Of a DNA stretch of 45,961 nt, positions 7,984-17,015 are shown piece after piece. The stretch comes from JAGWRA01 sp035534615 (GTDB taxonomy: Bacteria > Acidobacteriota > Vicinamibacteria > Vicinamibacterales > CAVVIG01). Where the stretch lies: positions 1 through 45,961 of the forward strand of contig DATLRO010000119.1 in the NCBI GenBank assembly GCA_035534615.1, given 5' to 3'. The notes under the pieces were generated by a model that saw only the letters and a program-made list of their open reading frames with translations, did not search any database and was not told the DNA's origin. Positions within the stretch are counted from its first letter, which is position 1, and each line of letters opens with the position of its first letter. The position numbers and the translations under genes are program-made.

Positions 7984-10374
7984 ATGGTGACCATGTTCGG
8001 GCCAGGCCGTCGGCCTTCGGATCGGGGACGGACGGCGCTGGTGACGGCGGCGATCCTGACCGTGTTCGGCTGCGGGGTCCGGATCCGGGCCGCCGGCCAG
8101 GCGGCGACCGACGTCGGCCGCCGGGCGTACGAGTCGGTCGATCCGTTCATCGGCACCTCGGGCGGCGGCCACACGTTCCCCGGCGCCACCGTGCCGTTCG
8201 GGATGGTCCAGGTCAGTCCCGACACCCGCATCGTCGACTTTCACCAGAGCTATCCGTGGGCGGCCGGCTACCAGTACAACGACCCGACGATCCTCGGATT
8301 CTCGCAGACACACTTCTCCGGCACCGGACACTCCGATCTGGGCGACGTGCTGGTGATGCCGATTGCCGGCCCGGTGCGTCTCGACCCGGGCGAGTCAGAC
8401 AAGCCGGGCAGCGGGTACCGATCTCGATTCAGCCATACGAGCGAGGTGGCGCAGCCGGGCTACTACGCGGTGACATTGTCCGACTACGACATCCGCGTGG
8501 AGCTGACCGCCGCGGCGCGCGTCGGCGTGCAGCGCTATCAGTTTCCGAAAGGCCGGCCGGCGCACGTCCTGGTCGACCTCCGGTCGAGCATCTACAACTA
8601 TCCGGGCAAGGTCCTGTGGGCGCGGATGCGGATCCGCCCGGACGGGACGGTCACCGGGTACCGGATGACGCGCGGCTGGGCGCCTGGCCGGGAGCTGTTC
8701 TTCGCTATGCGGTTCTCGCGGCCGATGATCGCGCACGAGTTCTATGACCGCGAAGGACCGATCGACTATAAGGGCTTCGCGCCGCCGGCGGCGCATGATC
8801 CGTCGGCGCGGGAGGCGATTCAGGGACGCGGCCTCGTCGGCGTCTTCGACTTCGGCGACCTCGGCTCCACGCACCTCACGGTCAAGGTCGCCATCTCGAC
8901 CGTCAGCGAGGAGGGGGCGATCGCGAACCTCGATCACGACATGCCGGGCTGGGACTTCGACGCGGTCCGCGCGGCCGCCCGGGACGCCTGGACGCGTGCG
9001 CTGTCGGTCTTCGACGTGGACGCGACGCCGGCCGTGGCGAAGAGCTTCTACACGGCGCTCTATCACACGCTGATCGCGCCGAACCTGGCGATGGACGCCG
9101 ACGGCCGGTATCGCGGGCCCGACTACGGCGTGCACCAGGCGGACGGCTTCACGTTCTACTCGACCTTCTCGCTCTGGGACACCTTCCGGGCCGAACATCC
9201 GCTGCTGACGCTCATCCGCCCGCCCCAGTTCACGGACGACATCGTCAAATCCTTCATCGCGTTCCAGCACGAGAGCCCGGACGGCATGCTGCCAATCTGG
9301 TCGTACCAGGGGCTCGAGACGTGGTGCATGATCGGCTACCACGCGGTGGCGGTCATCGCCGATGCCTACATGAAGGGCATCCGCGGGTATTCCGCCGACC
9401 AGGCGCTCGCGGCGATGGTGGCGACGGCGACGCACGGGCCGTACGGCGACCTGCAGGACTACATGCGGCTCGGCTACGTGCCGAGCGACCGCGAGCCGGA
9501 GTCGGTGTCGAAGACGCTCGAGTACGCCTTCGACGACTGGACGATTGCGCGGATGGCCAAAGCCATGGGACGCACGGACGTGGCCGCGACCTTCGAGAAG
9601 CGGGCCGGGAACTGGCGCCACGTCTTCGATCCGCAGACCGGCTTCGCCCGCCCGCGGCTGGCTGACGGCCAGTTCCGCGTGCCGTTCAATCCGGCGGCGG
9701 CCGGCGAAGGAACCGGGTTCACGGAGGGGAACGCCTGGCAGTATTCGTGGTACGAGCCGCAGGACATCGGCGGACTGATAACGAAGCTGGGCGGCGATCG
9801 CGGACTGGTCGCGAAGCTCGACGCGGTGTTCGACACGAAGGTCGACCCGAAGGAGTTCGCCGACGTCGAGGACATCAGCGGGCTCATCGGCTACTACGCG
9901 CACGGCAACGAACCGAGTCACCACATCGCCTATCTGTACGACTACGCGGGCGAGCCGTGGAAGACGCAGCAGCGGCTGAAGCAGATCATGGACAGCCAGT
10001 ACGCGCCGACGCCGACCGGCCTGGTCGGCAACGACGACTGCGGCCAGATGTCGGCCTGGTACATCTTCACGGCGCTCGGGTTCTATCCGGTGGCGCCGGC
10101 GAGCAACGAGTACGTGATCGGCCGGCCGTTCGTGAAGCGGGCGACGCTGACACTGCCGAACGGCAAGCGGTTCACGGTGGAGGCCGACCATCTGGATGGC
10201 GATCATCCATACGTCGGGTCGGTGACCCTGGACGGCAAGCCGCTGACGCGCTGCTACCTGCGGCAGGACGAGATCATGGCGGGCGGCACGCTGCGCTTCG
10301 TCATGCAGGCCGAGCCGAACACCACATGGGCGACGACGCCCGCGGCGCGGCCGTATTCGATGACTGAATATTGA
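7984..10374 (+). CDS. GH92 alpha-mannosidase, exported (first copy)
   Basis: The 796-residue protein is a glycoside hydrolase family 92 exo-alpha-mannosidase, a Ca2+-dependent inverting enzyme of bacterial N-glycan and mannan breakdown. Hallmarks are VDPFIGTSGGGHTFPGATV and PFGMVQVSPDT at the N-terminus, GFSQTHFSGTGHSDLGD, LWDTFRAEHPLLTL, TEGNAWQYSWYEPQDI, GNEPSHHIAYLYDYAG and GNDDCGQMSAWYIFTALGFYP. Start chosen at ATG 7984, with GGAG six bases upstream; a further upstream ATG (7963) lacks one. The head has a hydrophobic run ending VFGC, so it could be a lipoprotein, though Phe at -2 is not ideal; otherwise it is a Sec substrate. A second GH92 follows 42 bases downstream. Linkage specificity cannot be read from sequence. 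Confidence 0.93.
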   Translation: MVTMFGPGRRPSDRGRTALVTAAILTVFGCGVRIRAAGQAATDVGRRAYESVDPFIGTSGGGHTFPGATVPFGMVQVSPDTRIVDFHQSYPWAAGYQYNDPTILGFSQTHFSGTGHSDLGDVLVMPIAGPVRLDPGESDKPGSGYRSRFSHTSEVAQPGYYAVTLSDYDIRVELTAAARVGVQRYQFPKGRPAHVLVDLRSSIYNYPGKVLWARMRIRPDGTVTGYRMTRGWAPGRELFFAMRFSRPMIAHEFYDREGPIDYKGFAPPAAHDPSAREAIQGRGLVGVFDFGDLGSTHLTVKVAISTVSEEGAIANLDHDMPGWDFDAVRAAARDAWTRALSVFDVDATPAVAKSFYTALYHTLIAPNLAMDADGRYRGPDYGVHQADGFTFYSTFSLWDTFRAEHPLLTLIRPPQFTDDIVKSFIAFQHESPDGMLPIWSYQGLETWCMIGYHAVAVIADAYMKGIRGYSADQALAAMVATATHGPYGDLQDYMRLGYVPSDREPESVSKTLEYAFDDWTIARMAKAMGRTDVAATFEKRAGNWRHVFDPQTGFARPRLADGQFRVPFNPAAAGEGTGFTEGNAWQYSWYEPQDIGGLITKLGGDRGLVAKLDAVFDTKVDPKEFADVEDISGLIGYYAHGNEPSHHIAYLYDYAGEPWKTQQRLKQIMDSQYAPTPTGLVGNDDCGQMSAWYIFTALGFYPVAPASNEYVIGRPFVKRATLTLPNGKRFTVEADHLDGDHPYVGSVTLDGKPLTRCYLRQDEIMAGGTLRFVMQAEPNTTWATTPAARPYSMTEY

Positions 10375-10416
10375 ACCGGCCGGAGCGCATGAATGACTGA
10401 CGGGAGACGAGCGTCG

Positions 10417-12828
10417 ATGCGGATATCGAGCGCGATGGCCCTTGCGGTCCTGCTGGTGTGGATCGCGCCGGCCACGCACCTCGCTGCGCGGCGGCGCTCC
10501 GTGCCCGCGCCGGCGGCAGAGGGGCTGGTGCCCGATCCGGCCTCCTCCGTGAACCCGTTCATCGGCACGGCCAACGGCGGCAATACGTATCCCGGCGCGG
10601 TCGTGCCGTTCGGCATGCTGCAGTGGAGCCCGGAGAACACGCGTGGAGACCATACGCGCGTGGCGGCGCCTGGCGGCTACCAGTACGACACCACGCGGAT
10701 CCGCGGCTTCAGCCTCACCCACCTGTCCGGCACCGGATGCCGCGGCGCCTCCGGCGACGTGCCGTTCATGCCCTACGCCGGGACGGTCTCCTCCTCACCG
10801 TCGGCCGACGCGGCCGATCGGGTCTACGCCTCGGGATTCGCGCATGCGAACGAACAGGCGTCCCCCGGCTTCTACCAGGTCCGGCTCGAATCGGGAGTGA
10901 ACGTCGAGCTGACGGCCACCGCGCGGACGGGCGCCGGGCGATTCACGTACCCGGCCGGTCGGCCGGAGACGATGCTGGTTCGCGTGTCGGATTCGGAGGT
11001 CGGCAGCGGGGACGCGCAGGTGGCGATCGACCCGGCGGCGCGCACGGTCACCGGTTCGGTGACGAGCGGCAACTTCTGCGGCTACATCAATCCGATCGAT
11101 CGGCGCAGCTACTACACCCTGTACTTCGTCGCGCGGTTCGACCGGCCGTTCGCCGGCTTCGGCACCTGGCGGGACGGCGACCTGCACGCCGGCGCGACCA
11201 CGGCGCGCGGAGGAACGACGTACGGTGACGATGGATACCCCGCGGCCGGCAGAGGATCGGGCGCGTACGTCGGATTCGATCCGCACGCGGGGCCGACCCT
11301 GACCGTGCGGGTGGGCATCTCGTACGTCAGCCTCGCGAACGCCGAAGCCAACCTGCGCGCGGAGCAGCCGGCCGGCACCACGTTCGAGGCCATCGAGGCG
11401 GGCGCGCACGACGCCTGGAACCGGATGCTCGGGCGGATTCGGATCGCGGGAGGAACGCCGGACGAGCGGACGGTCTTCTACACGGCGCTGTACCACGTCC
11501 TGCTGCAGCCGGACCTGTTCAGCGACGTGAACGGCGAGTATCGCGGACTCGATCAGCAGGCGCATACGGTCTCCCGCGGCCAGCGGGCGCAATACGCGAA
11601 TTTCTCCGGCTGGGACGTCTACCGCTCGCAGCTCCAGCTCGTCACGCTGCTCGATCCGGCCGTTGCCAGCGACATCGCGCAGTCGCTGCTGAACCAGGCC
11701 GACCAGAACCATGGCGACTGGGATCGGTGGACGCACGACTCGGGAGCGACGCACGTGATGGAAGGGGACCCGTCGCCCTCGGCGATCGCCGGCATCGCCG
11801 CCTTCGGCGGCACCGCATTCGACGTCAAGGCGGCGTTCGCCTCGCTCGTCCATGCCGCCACGGTGCCGACCGCGGCCGACCTGAGCGACGCGGGATGCCC
11901 GGTCGAGTGCGCCGGCCAGCGCCCGTCGCTCGACCGCTGGCTCACGATTCATTACATCCCCGCGAAGGCGAACGCGTGGGGCGGCGCGGGGGAGACGCTC
12001 GAGGACGCGACCGCCGATTTCAGCCTGGCGCAGCTCGCCTCGCGGCTCGGCGACGCGGAGCAGGCGCGCACCTTCCTGCGGCGGTCCGGAGACTGGAGGA
12101 ACCTCGTCGGCCCGGCCGGCTACGTCCAGGACCGGAACGCCGACGGGACCTGGCCGGCGTTCGACCCGGCCTCGAGCAGGGGATTCGCGGAAGGCAGCAG
12201 CGCGCAATACACGTGGATGGTACCGTTCGACCCGGCCGGGCTGTTCGCCGCGATCGGCGGCACGGAGCCGGCGGTCGAGCGCCTCGACGCGTTCTTTCAC
12301 AATCCCGACGGCACCTGGGCGCTGACCGGCCTCGGCGGGATGCATCCGGAGATGGCGAACGAGCCGTCGACCGGATCGCCCTGGCTGTACGACGATGCCG
12401 GCCGGCCCGCGCGGACGCAGGAGACGGTGCGCGCCGCGATGACGCGCCTCTGGAGCAACTCGCCGTACGGCATCCCCGGCAACGACGATCTCGGCGCGAT
12501 GTCCGCGTGGTACGTCTGGTCGGCGATCGGCATGTATCCGGGCATTCCCGGGCGAGCCGAGCTGCTCCTGGCGAGTCCGCTGTTCCCGCGGATCGTCGTG
12601 CACCGGCCCGACGGCGTGACCATGACGATCCGCGCGCCGGGCGCGGCGGCGGACGTGCCGTACGTCACCGCGCTCCGGGTCGACGGCCGGCCGTCGACAA
12701 GACCCTGGCTGCCGGCGTCGTTCGTCGCCCGCGGTGGCACGCTCGATTACACGCTGTCAGCCGAGCTGGGCGCCACGTGGGGCCGGAACCCGGCCGACCG
12801 CCCGCCGTCGTTTCCGCCGGAGCCGTGA
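10417..12828 (+). CDS. GH92 alpha-mannosidase, exported (second copy)
   Basis: The 803-residue product is a divergent GH92 paralogue. It shares VNPFIGTANGGNTYPGAVV and PFGMLQWSPENT, GFSLTHLSGTGCRGASGD, EGSSAQYTWMVPFDPAGL, NEPSTGSPWLYDDAG and GNDDLGAMSAWYVWSAIGMYPG. It differs from the first copy at several conserved spots: THLSGTGC versus THFSGTGH, NEPSTG versus NEPSHH, and GNDDLG versus GNDDCG. This suggests a different linkage preference or different sub-sites. The start at ATG 10417 is supported by GGGAGA nine bases upstream; the ATG at 10393 has none. The N-terminus is a Sec signal peptide (MRISSAMALAVLLVWIAPA). It is co-transcribed with the upstream GH92 gene. Confidence 0.92.
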   Translation: MRISSAMALAVLLVWIAPATHLAARRRSVPAPAAEGLVPDPASSVNPFIGTANGGNTYPGAVVPFGMLQWSPENTRGDHTRVAAPGGYQYDTTRIRGFSLTHLSGTGCRGASGDVPFMPYAGTVSSSPSADAADRVYASGFAHANEQASPGFYQVRLESGVNVELTATARTGAGRFTYPAGRPETMLVRVSDSEVGSGDAQVAIDPAARTVTGSVTSGNFCGYINPIDRRSYYTLYFVARFDRPFAGFGTWRDGDLHAGATTARGGTTYGDDGYPAAGRGSGAYVGFDPHAGPTLTVRVGISYVSLANAEANLRAEQPAGTTFEAIEAGAHDAWNRMLGRIRIAGGTPDERTVFYTALYHVLLQPDLFSDVNGEYRGLDQQAHTVSRGQRAQYANFSGWDVYRSQLQLVTLLDPAVASDIAQSLLNQADQNHGDWDRWTHDSGATHVMEGDPSPSAIAGIAAFGGTAFDVKAAFASLVHAATVPTAADLSDAGCPVECAGQRPSLDRWLTIHYIPAKANAWGGAGETLEDATADFSLAQLASRLGDAEQARTFLRRSGDWRNLVGPAGYVQDRNADGTWPAFDPASSRGFAEGSSAQYTWMVPFDPAGLFAAIGGTEPAVERLDAFFHNPDGTWALTGLGGMHPEMANEPSTGSPWLYDDAGRPARTQETVRAAMTRLWSNSPYGIPGNDDLGAMSAWYVWSAIGMYPGIPGRAELLLASPLFPRIVVHRPDGVTMTIRAPGAAADVPYVTALRVDGRPSTRPWLPASFVARGGTLDYTLSAELGATWGRNPADRPPSFPPEP

Positions 12829-12897
12829 GCGTTCCACCGCGCTGACGCAGGCAGTGGCCCGCGCATCGCGTGAGCCGCGCGGAGCAGGGAGCCGGAG

Positions 12898-13815
12898 ATG
12901 AGCATCCTGCCGGATCACGACCCGACCGCGATCGCCGACGCGGAATCGCCGTCCGTCGACACGGTCATCGTGCCGCGGACTCGCGACATCGGCGGCTTCG
13001 CCGTCAGCCGCGTGCTGCCGTCGGCCCGGCGGCGGATGGTCGGGCCGTTCGTCTTCTTCGATCGGTTCGGTCCCGTCGAGCTGATCGACGGGCGCTCGCT
13101 CGAGATTCCGGCCCACCCGCACATCGGCCTCGCGACGGTCACGTATCTGTTCGCCGGCGCCATCATGCACCGCGACAGCCTCGGCACCGCGCAGCCGATT
13201 CGTCCGGGCGCCGTCAACTGGATGACCGCCGGGCGGGGCATCGTCCATGCGGAGCGGACGTCGCAGGCCGGAAATCCACCGGGCGCCGGGCTGTCCGGTG
13301 TCCAGCTGTGGGTGGCGCTGCCGGGGGCGCGGGAGGAGATGTCGCCCGGATTTGCGCACCACGACTGCGCCGCCCTGCCCGTGATGGAAGGCGAGGGCGT
13401 TCAGGCCCGCGTCATTCTCGGGCGCGCATTCTCGCGGCGCTCGCCGGTTGCAACCGAAGGCGAGCCGGTCTGCGTCGACTGCCGGCTGGAGGCCGGGGCG
13501 CGGCTGGCCGTACCGGCCGCGGAGGTGGACGAGTGCGCGGCGTACATCGTGGCCGGCCGGCTGCGGGTCGACGGCCGGGACTTCGACGCGTCCCGTCTCG
13601 TCGTGTTCAAGCCGGGCGCCGCCATCGTGGTCTCGGCGGACGCGCCGGCGCGGCTGCTGCTGGTCGGCGGCGCGCGCGCCGACGGTCCGCGTCACATCTG
13701 GTGGAACTTCGTCTCCTCGTCCCGCGATCGGATCGAAGCCGCGAAGGCCGACTGGCGCGCCGGACGATTCCCGGCGGTGCCGGGAGAGGTGGAGTCGATC
13801 CCCCTGCCGGAGTGA
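12898..13815 (+). CDS. Pirin family protein
   Basis: The 305-residue bicupin has the pirin N-terminal domain. The metal-binding pattern is intact: H73 and H75 in PAHPHIGLATVTYLF, and H117 and E119 in GRGIVHAERTSQ. Bacterial pirins bind Fe or other metals; some have quercetin dioxygenase activity and others affect metabolism or stress responses. The actual role here is unknown. ATG 12898 is preceded by a purine-rich GGGAGCCGGAG. It follows the GH92 pair by 69 bases on the same strand and may be read through from that promoter, but nothing links it functionally to mannose use. It faces the zinc-transport operon convergently, with only 25 bases between stops. Confidence 0.9.
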   Translation: MSILPDHDPTAIADAESPSVDTVIVPRTRDIGGFAVSRVLPSARRRMVGPFVFFDRFGPVELIDGRSLEIPAHPHIGLATVTYLFAGAIMHRDSLGTAQPIRPGAVNWMTAGRGIVHAERTSQAGNPPGAGLSGVQLWVALPGAREEMSPGFAHHDCAALPVMEGEGVQARVILGRAFSRRSPVATEGEPVCVDCRLEAGARLAVPAAEVDECAAYIVAGRLRVDGRDFDASRLVVFKPGAAIVVSADAPARLLLVGGARADGPRHIWWNFVSSSRDRIEAAKADWRAGRFPAVPGEVESIPLPE

Positions 13816-13840
13816 CCCGGGGCGGGGAGGAGCACGACCC

Positions 13841-14653
13841 TCACGGTGCACCATCCGCTCGACGGCGACTGACGAACGCCACGAGGAACAGCGTCGCCGA
13901 GACCAGCACAATCGTCGAGCCCGACGGCAGGTTCCAGGTCCAGGAGAGCCAGAGGCCGGCGATCACGGAGATCTCCGCGGCCATGACGGACACGACGAGC
14001 ATGCTCTTCATCGACCTGGCCGCCAGCTGTCCCGTCGCGGCCGGGACGACGAGCAGCGCGGAGACGAGGACGACCCCGACCAGCTTGATCGATGCGACAA
14101 TCGTCGCCGCCAGCACCGTGAGCAGGAGATAGCGGAGCGTCGTCACGGGCAGTCTGGCCGCGCTCGCCGCCTCCTCGTCCACGCTCATGAAGACCAGCTC
14201 CTTGAAGAACAGGGCCAGCAGCGAAAGGGTCGCCGCCGCCAGCACGATCAGGAGCTGGAGATCGGCGGTCCGGATCGCCAGGATGCTGCCGAACAGGTAG
14301 GCGATCAGGTCCTGGCGGTACGTCGCCGACAGGCTCATCAGCGCGATGCCGAACGCCATCGCCGTGGGGAACAGGACGCCGATCGCGGTGTCCTCGGTGA
14401 GGCGTCCCCGCCGGGTGAGCCAGCCGATGACCCAGGCGACCACGAGAGACACGGTCATGGCGCCCGCCAGCGGCGACGTGCCGGTGATCACGCCGAGCGC
14501 CACGCCGCCGAGCGCGGCATGAGAGAGGCCGACACCTACGAAGGCCATGCGCCGCAGCACCACGAAAAAGGCCAGCACGGCGCACATGAGCCCGACGATG
14601 ACCCCGGCGGCCAGCGCTCGCTGCCCGAACTCGTAGGAGAGCAGTTCCATCAT
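13841..14653 (-). CDS. znuB: Zinc/manganese ABC transporter permease
   Basis: The 270-residue integral membrane permease belongs to the ABC-3 family (ZnuB/MntB/TroC). It has about eight hydrophobic helices and the family phrases AFVGVGLSHAALGGVALG, EDTAIGVLFPTAMAFGIAL, YLFGSILAI and SIKLVGVVLVSALLVVPAAT. It forms the inner-membrane channel for a metal ion delivered by the upstream binding protein. The start at ATG 14653 overlaps the ATPase stop as ATGA, so the two are translationally coupled. It is the last gene of the leftward operon. Zinc is favoured over manganese because the operon begins with a histidine-rich protein. Confidence 0.9.
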   Translation of the reverse strand: MMELLSYEFGQRALAAGVIVGLMCAVLAFFVVLRRMAFVGVGLSHAALGGVALGVITGTSPLAGAMTVSLVVAWVIGWLTRRGRLTEDTAIGVLFPTAMAFGIALMSLSATYRQDLIAYLFGSILAIRTADLQLLIVLAAATLSLLALFFKELVFMSVDEEAASAARLPVTTLRYLLLTVLAATIVASIKLVGVVLVSALLVVPAATGQLAARSMKSMLVVSVMAAEISVIAGLWLSWTWNLPSGSTIVLVSATLFLVAFVSRRRADGAP

Positions 14654-15423
14654 GACGGCGCCGTGCCCGGAGCGCGGTGGCCGTGTTCCTGGTCGTGGTG
14701 GCGCGCCGGGAAGCGGTAGGCCTCCTGAAGCACGGGCGCGTGGAGCACGTCGTGCGGCGAGCCGACCGCGAGCACGGTCCGGTTCAGCAGAATCACGCGG
14801 TCGGCATGATGGGCGACCGCGTCGATGTCGTGCGAGGCGGCGAGCAGCGTCAGGCCGGCCTCGCGCTGGAGCAGGCAGCACAGGTTGTAGAAGTCCGCAC
14901 GGGCGGCCGGGTCGAGGCCGGCCGTCGGCTCGTCGAGCAGCAGCAGCTGCGGTTCGCCGGCGAGGGCGCGGGCGATGAGCGCGCGCTGCTGCTGGCCGCC
15001 CGACAGCGTCTCGAAGTACCGGCCGGCCAGATCGACGAGCCCGACGCGCTCCAGCGCGTGGACCGCCGCGTCCCGGTCGGGCCGCCGGGGGCGGCGCCCG
15101 AGGCCGAGCCGCCCGTAGCGTCCCATCAGTACCAGCTCGAACACCGTGAGCGGGAAGCCCCGCGGCACCGTGACCCGCTGCGGAATGTAGCCGACGGCTT
15201 CGCGCTGGCGTCCGGGCGGAGACCCGAACAGGAGCACGCGGCCGCGGGTGGGGCGCAGGCGGCCGAGCAGCAGCCGGAGCGCCGTGGTCTTGCCGGCGCC
15301 GTTGGGCCCGATCAGCGCGGCGAACCGTCCCCGTTCGACGTCGAACGAGACGCGCTCGAGCGTCCGCACCGTATCGTACGAGAACCAGACGTCGTCGAAG
15401 GTGATCGCGGCCGATTCGTTCAC
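14650..15423 (-). CDS. znuC: Zinc/manganese ABC transporter ATPase
   Basis: The 257-residue ABC ATPase has Walker A GPNGAGKTT, a Q-loop (GYIPQR), signature LSGGQQQR, Walker B LLLLDEPTAGLD and a switch His in AASHDID. It sits in the cytoplasm and powers metal import through the adjacent permease. The start is GTG 15423, overlapping the ZnuA stop as GTGA. The C-terminus is histidine-rich (ARHHDQEHGHRAPG), which could bind or sense metal. Gene order His-rich protein, ZnuA, ZnuC, ZnuB, with every junction overlapping, indicates a single operon. Confidence 0.92.
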   Translation of the reverse strand: MNESAAITFDDVWFSYDTVRTLERVSFDVERGRFAALIGPNGAGKTTALRLLLGRLRPTRGRVLLFGSPPGRQREAVGYIPQRVTVPRGFPLTVFELVLMGRYGRLGLGRRPRRPDRDAAVHALERVGLVDLAGRYFETLSGGQQQRALIARALAGEPQLLLLDEPTAGLDPAARADFYNLCCLLQREAGLTLLAASHDIDAVAHHADRVILLNRTVLAVGSPHDVLHAPVLQEAYRFPARHHDQEHGHRAPGTAPS

Positions 15424-16305
15424 GGGACACCCCCGAGAGTCCGCGCGAACTGGCGGGCGTCGAATCGCAGCAGCGCGAGGTAGGAGTCGCGGCCGGTCAG
15501 GGAAGGGCCGCCGAGCGGGTCCAGCATGGCCACCCGGGCATGCAATTCGTCCGCGAGCGCCCTGGCGGACGCGTCTCCCAGCTGGGGCTCCGTGAAGACC
15601 GCCCGGACGCCCGCGGCCCTGGCCCGATCGACGAGCGCGGCGAATTCACGGGGACTCGCCTCGCGCCCCGGCGAGGGGAACAGCACGCCGACCTCGTGGA
15701 GGCCGTACCGGGCGGCAAAGTACGGCCATGCCGGGTGGGTGGCCACGAACGCCCGCGAGTCGAGATGGGCGAAGTCCGCCCGGATCCCGCGGTCGAGCGC
15801 GTCCAGCGACTGTCGATAGATGGCCGCGCGCGCCCGGATCTGCGGGGCAGCCGCCGGCGCCAGCTCCACGAGTGCGTCGGTGATGCGGGGCAGCAGCACG
15901 TCACGCACCAGGATCGGATCCAGCCAGACGTGCGGATTCCCGTGGTCGAGCGTCATGCCCGCGGCGAGGGTCACCAGGCGCGCGTCGGTCCCCTGCGCCA
16001 GTCCGACGGCCCACGTGTCCAGACCCGCGCCGACCGCCACCAGCAACCGCGCGGGCGACCCGGCGCACGAGGTCGGGAGTCGGCTCGAACGTCGCGGGGC
16101 TCGCGCCCGCCGGCAGCATGACGATGACGTCGGCAGCCGACCCGGCGATTGTGGCGGTGATGTCGCCGATCGGAAAAATCGTCACGGCCGCGACGGGACG
16201 CGCCACGGCTCCTGGAACGGATCTGTTCGCGTTTCTTCCGCACGCCGTGACGGAGAGGGTGCCCGCCAGCGCCAGCAGCAGCGACGCGCGCCGGAGCCCG
16301 ATCAC
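15420..16305 (-). pseudogene. znuA: Zinc-binding lipoprotein ZnuA-like, single frameshift
   Basis: Two adjoining frames together make one cluster-9 metal-binding protein. The first (GTG at 16305) gives a lipoprotein signal with lipobox VTAC and runs to FEPTPDLVRRVARA. The second continues as LLVAVGAGLDTWAVGLAQG and ends at 15420. The break lies at about 16046-16058, in a GCGCGCGG-like run; one missing base (a C would give Arg-Leu-Leu) restores the frame. Metal ligands in the second part look normal: His in HGNPHVWLDP, His in THPAWPYF and the acidic FTEPQ. The first ligand site reads SPATFEPT where relatives have SPHTFEPT. This may be a real mutation or a sequencing error; the overlapping operon structure and otherwise clean sequence favour error or a very recent lesion. 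Confidence 0.8.
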
Positions 16306-16661
16306 GACCGAATCACTTCGAGGACGCCGTGATCGTCGCAGTGATCGCCGTGATGACGGTGCAGGTGTCCTTCGTGAAGATAGTCGACGTGATCGCCGTG
16401 GGGAACGGCCGGGTGGTGGTGTGGCTCGCCTTCGTCACTGTGTGGCTGGCCTGGATGATGCGTGCACCGGCGTTCAGGGATGCAGCCGTCCGGATTCCGC
16501 CCCGTGACGGCGATGCGATGCATCTCCAGGCGGTCTCCCTCCTGATGCTCGAGGCGGCCGTCACAGAGGTAATCCACATGGTCGTCATGTCGAACGGCCG
16601 TGTGGCCACAGCCGGGACCGTGACGATGCGGAACGGCGGCGGGCGGATGCTGCTGCGGCAT
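16302..16661 (-). CDS. Histidine-rich metal-binding protein of the zinc operon
   Basis: The 119-residue protein is exceptionally rich in His, with several Asp and Cys. It carries an internal duplication: HDDHVDYLCDGRLEH and HGDHVDYLHEGHLHRH, each preceded by AVRHDDH/AVPHGDH-like text. No signal peptide is evident, so it is probably cytoplasmic. Small proteins of this kind are found beside zinc transporters and are thought to buffer or chaperone zinc; no activity is established here. The start is ATG 16661, with AAGGAGGG eight bases upstream. The stop overlaps the ZnuA start as GTGA, making it the first gene of the zinc-uptake operon. Confidence 0.8.
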   Translation of the reverse strand: MPQQHPPAAVPHRHGPGCGHTAVRHDDHVDYLCDGRLEHQEGDRLEMHRIAVTGRNPDGCIPERRCTHHPGQPHSDEGEPHHHPAVPHGDHVDYLHEGHLHRHHGDHCDDHGVLEVIRS

Positions 16662-17015
16662 GGGCTCACCCTCCTTCAGGCCGGACGACCGCCATACCGG
16701 CGGCATTTGCCGGGTGGCCGCGCTCTCGCGGATCGGATCTGGCCTGTCTTCTGCGCCTGTGTGGTGCAACGTGCGTACCGGGGTATGTCCTGAGGATGAC
16801 CCGCTGAAGCAGCCGGCACGCGGTCGGATCCGAGAAAAATCACGTTCTCGTGCGAAATATGGCGTCAGGCGCCCGCGTCGGGCCGGGCGTTCTGAAGTCC
16901 CTGGCGGCTCCCGGGCTACGGTGCCCGAGGGCCTTCGTGGCCGCGGCTCTGGAACTGGTCTTGCACGCGATCAGAACGCGATCAGTGGGATGGGAGAAAG
17001 AAGAGTGAGGCCCGT
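16662..17015. promoter_or_regulatory. Intergenic region between the zinc operon and usp; candidate operator at 16831-16850
   Basis: This 354-base divergent region must contain promoters for the leftward zinc operon and the rightward stress-protein gene. The one notable element is an inverted repeat, CGAGAA (16831-16836), eight bases, then TTCTCG (16845-16850), in a locally AT-rich patch. It could be a binding site for a dimeric regulator, for example a Fur/Zur protein, but it does not match a Zur box I know. No other gene or RNA is recognised in the stretch. Confidence 0.3.

Noticed and set aside
10393..10419. Earlier ATG (10393) for the second GH92 gene
   Set aside because: It has no ribosome-binding site and would place polar residues ahead of the signal peptide; ATG 10417 has GGGAGA and a clean signal.
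16741..16753. Cobalamin-riboswitch-like box (CAGAAGACAGGCC on the minus strand)
   Set aside because: It resembles part of the B12 box, but the other conserved riboswitch elements are not found upstream, and zinc uptake is not a usual target.
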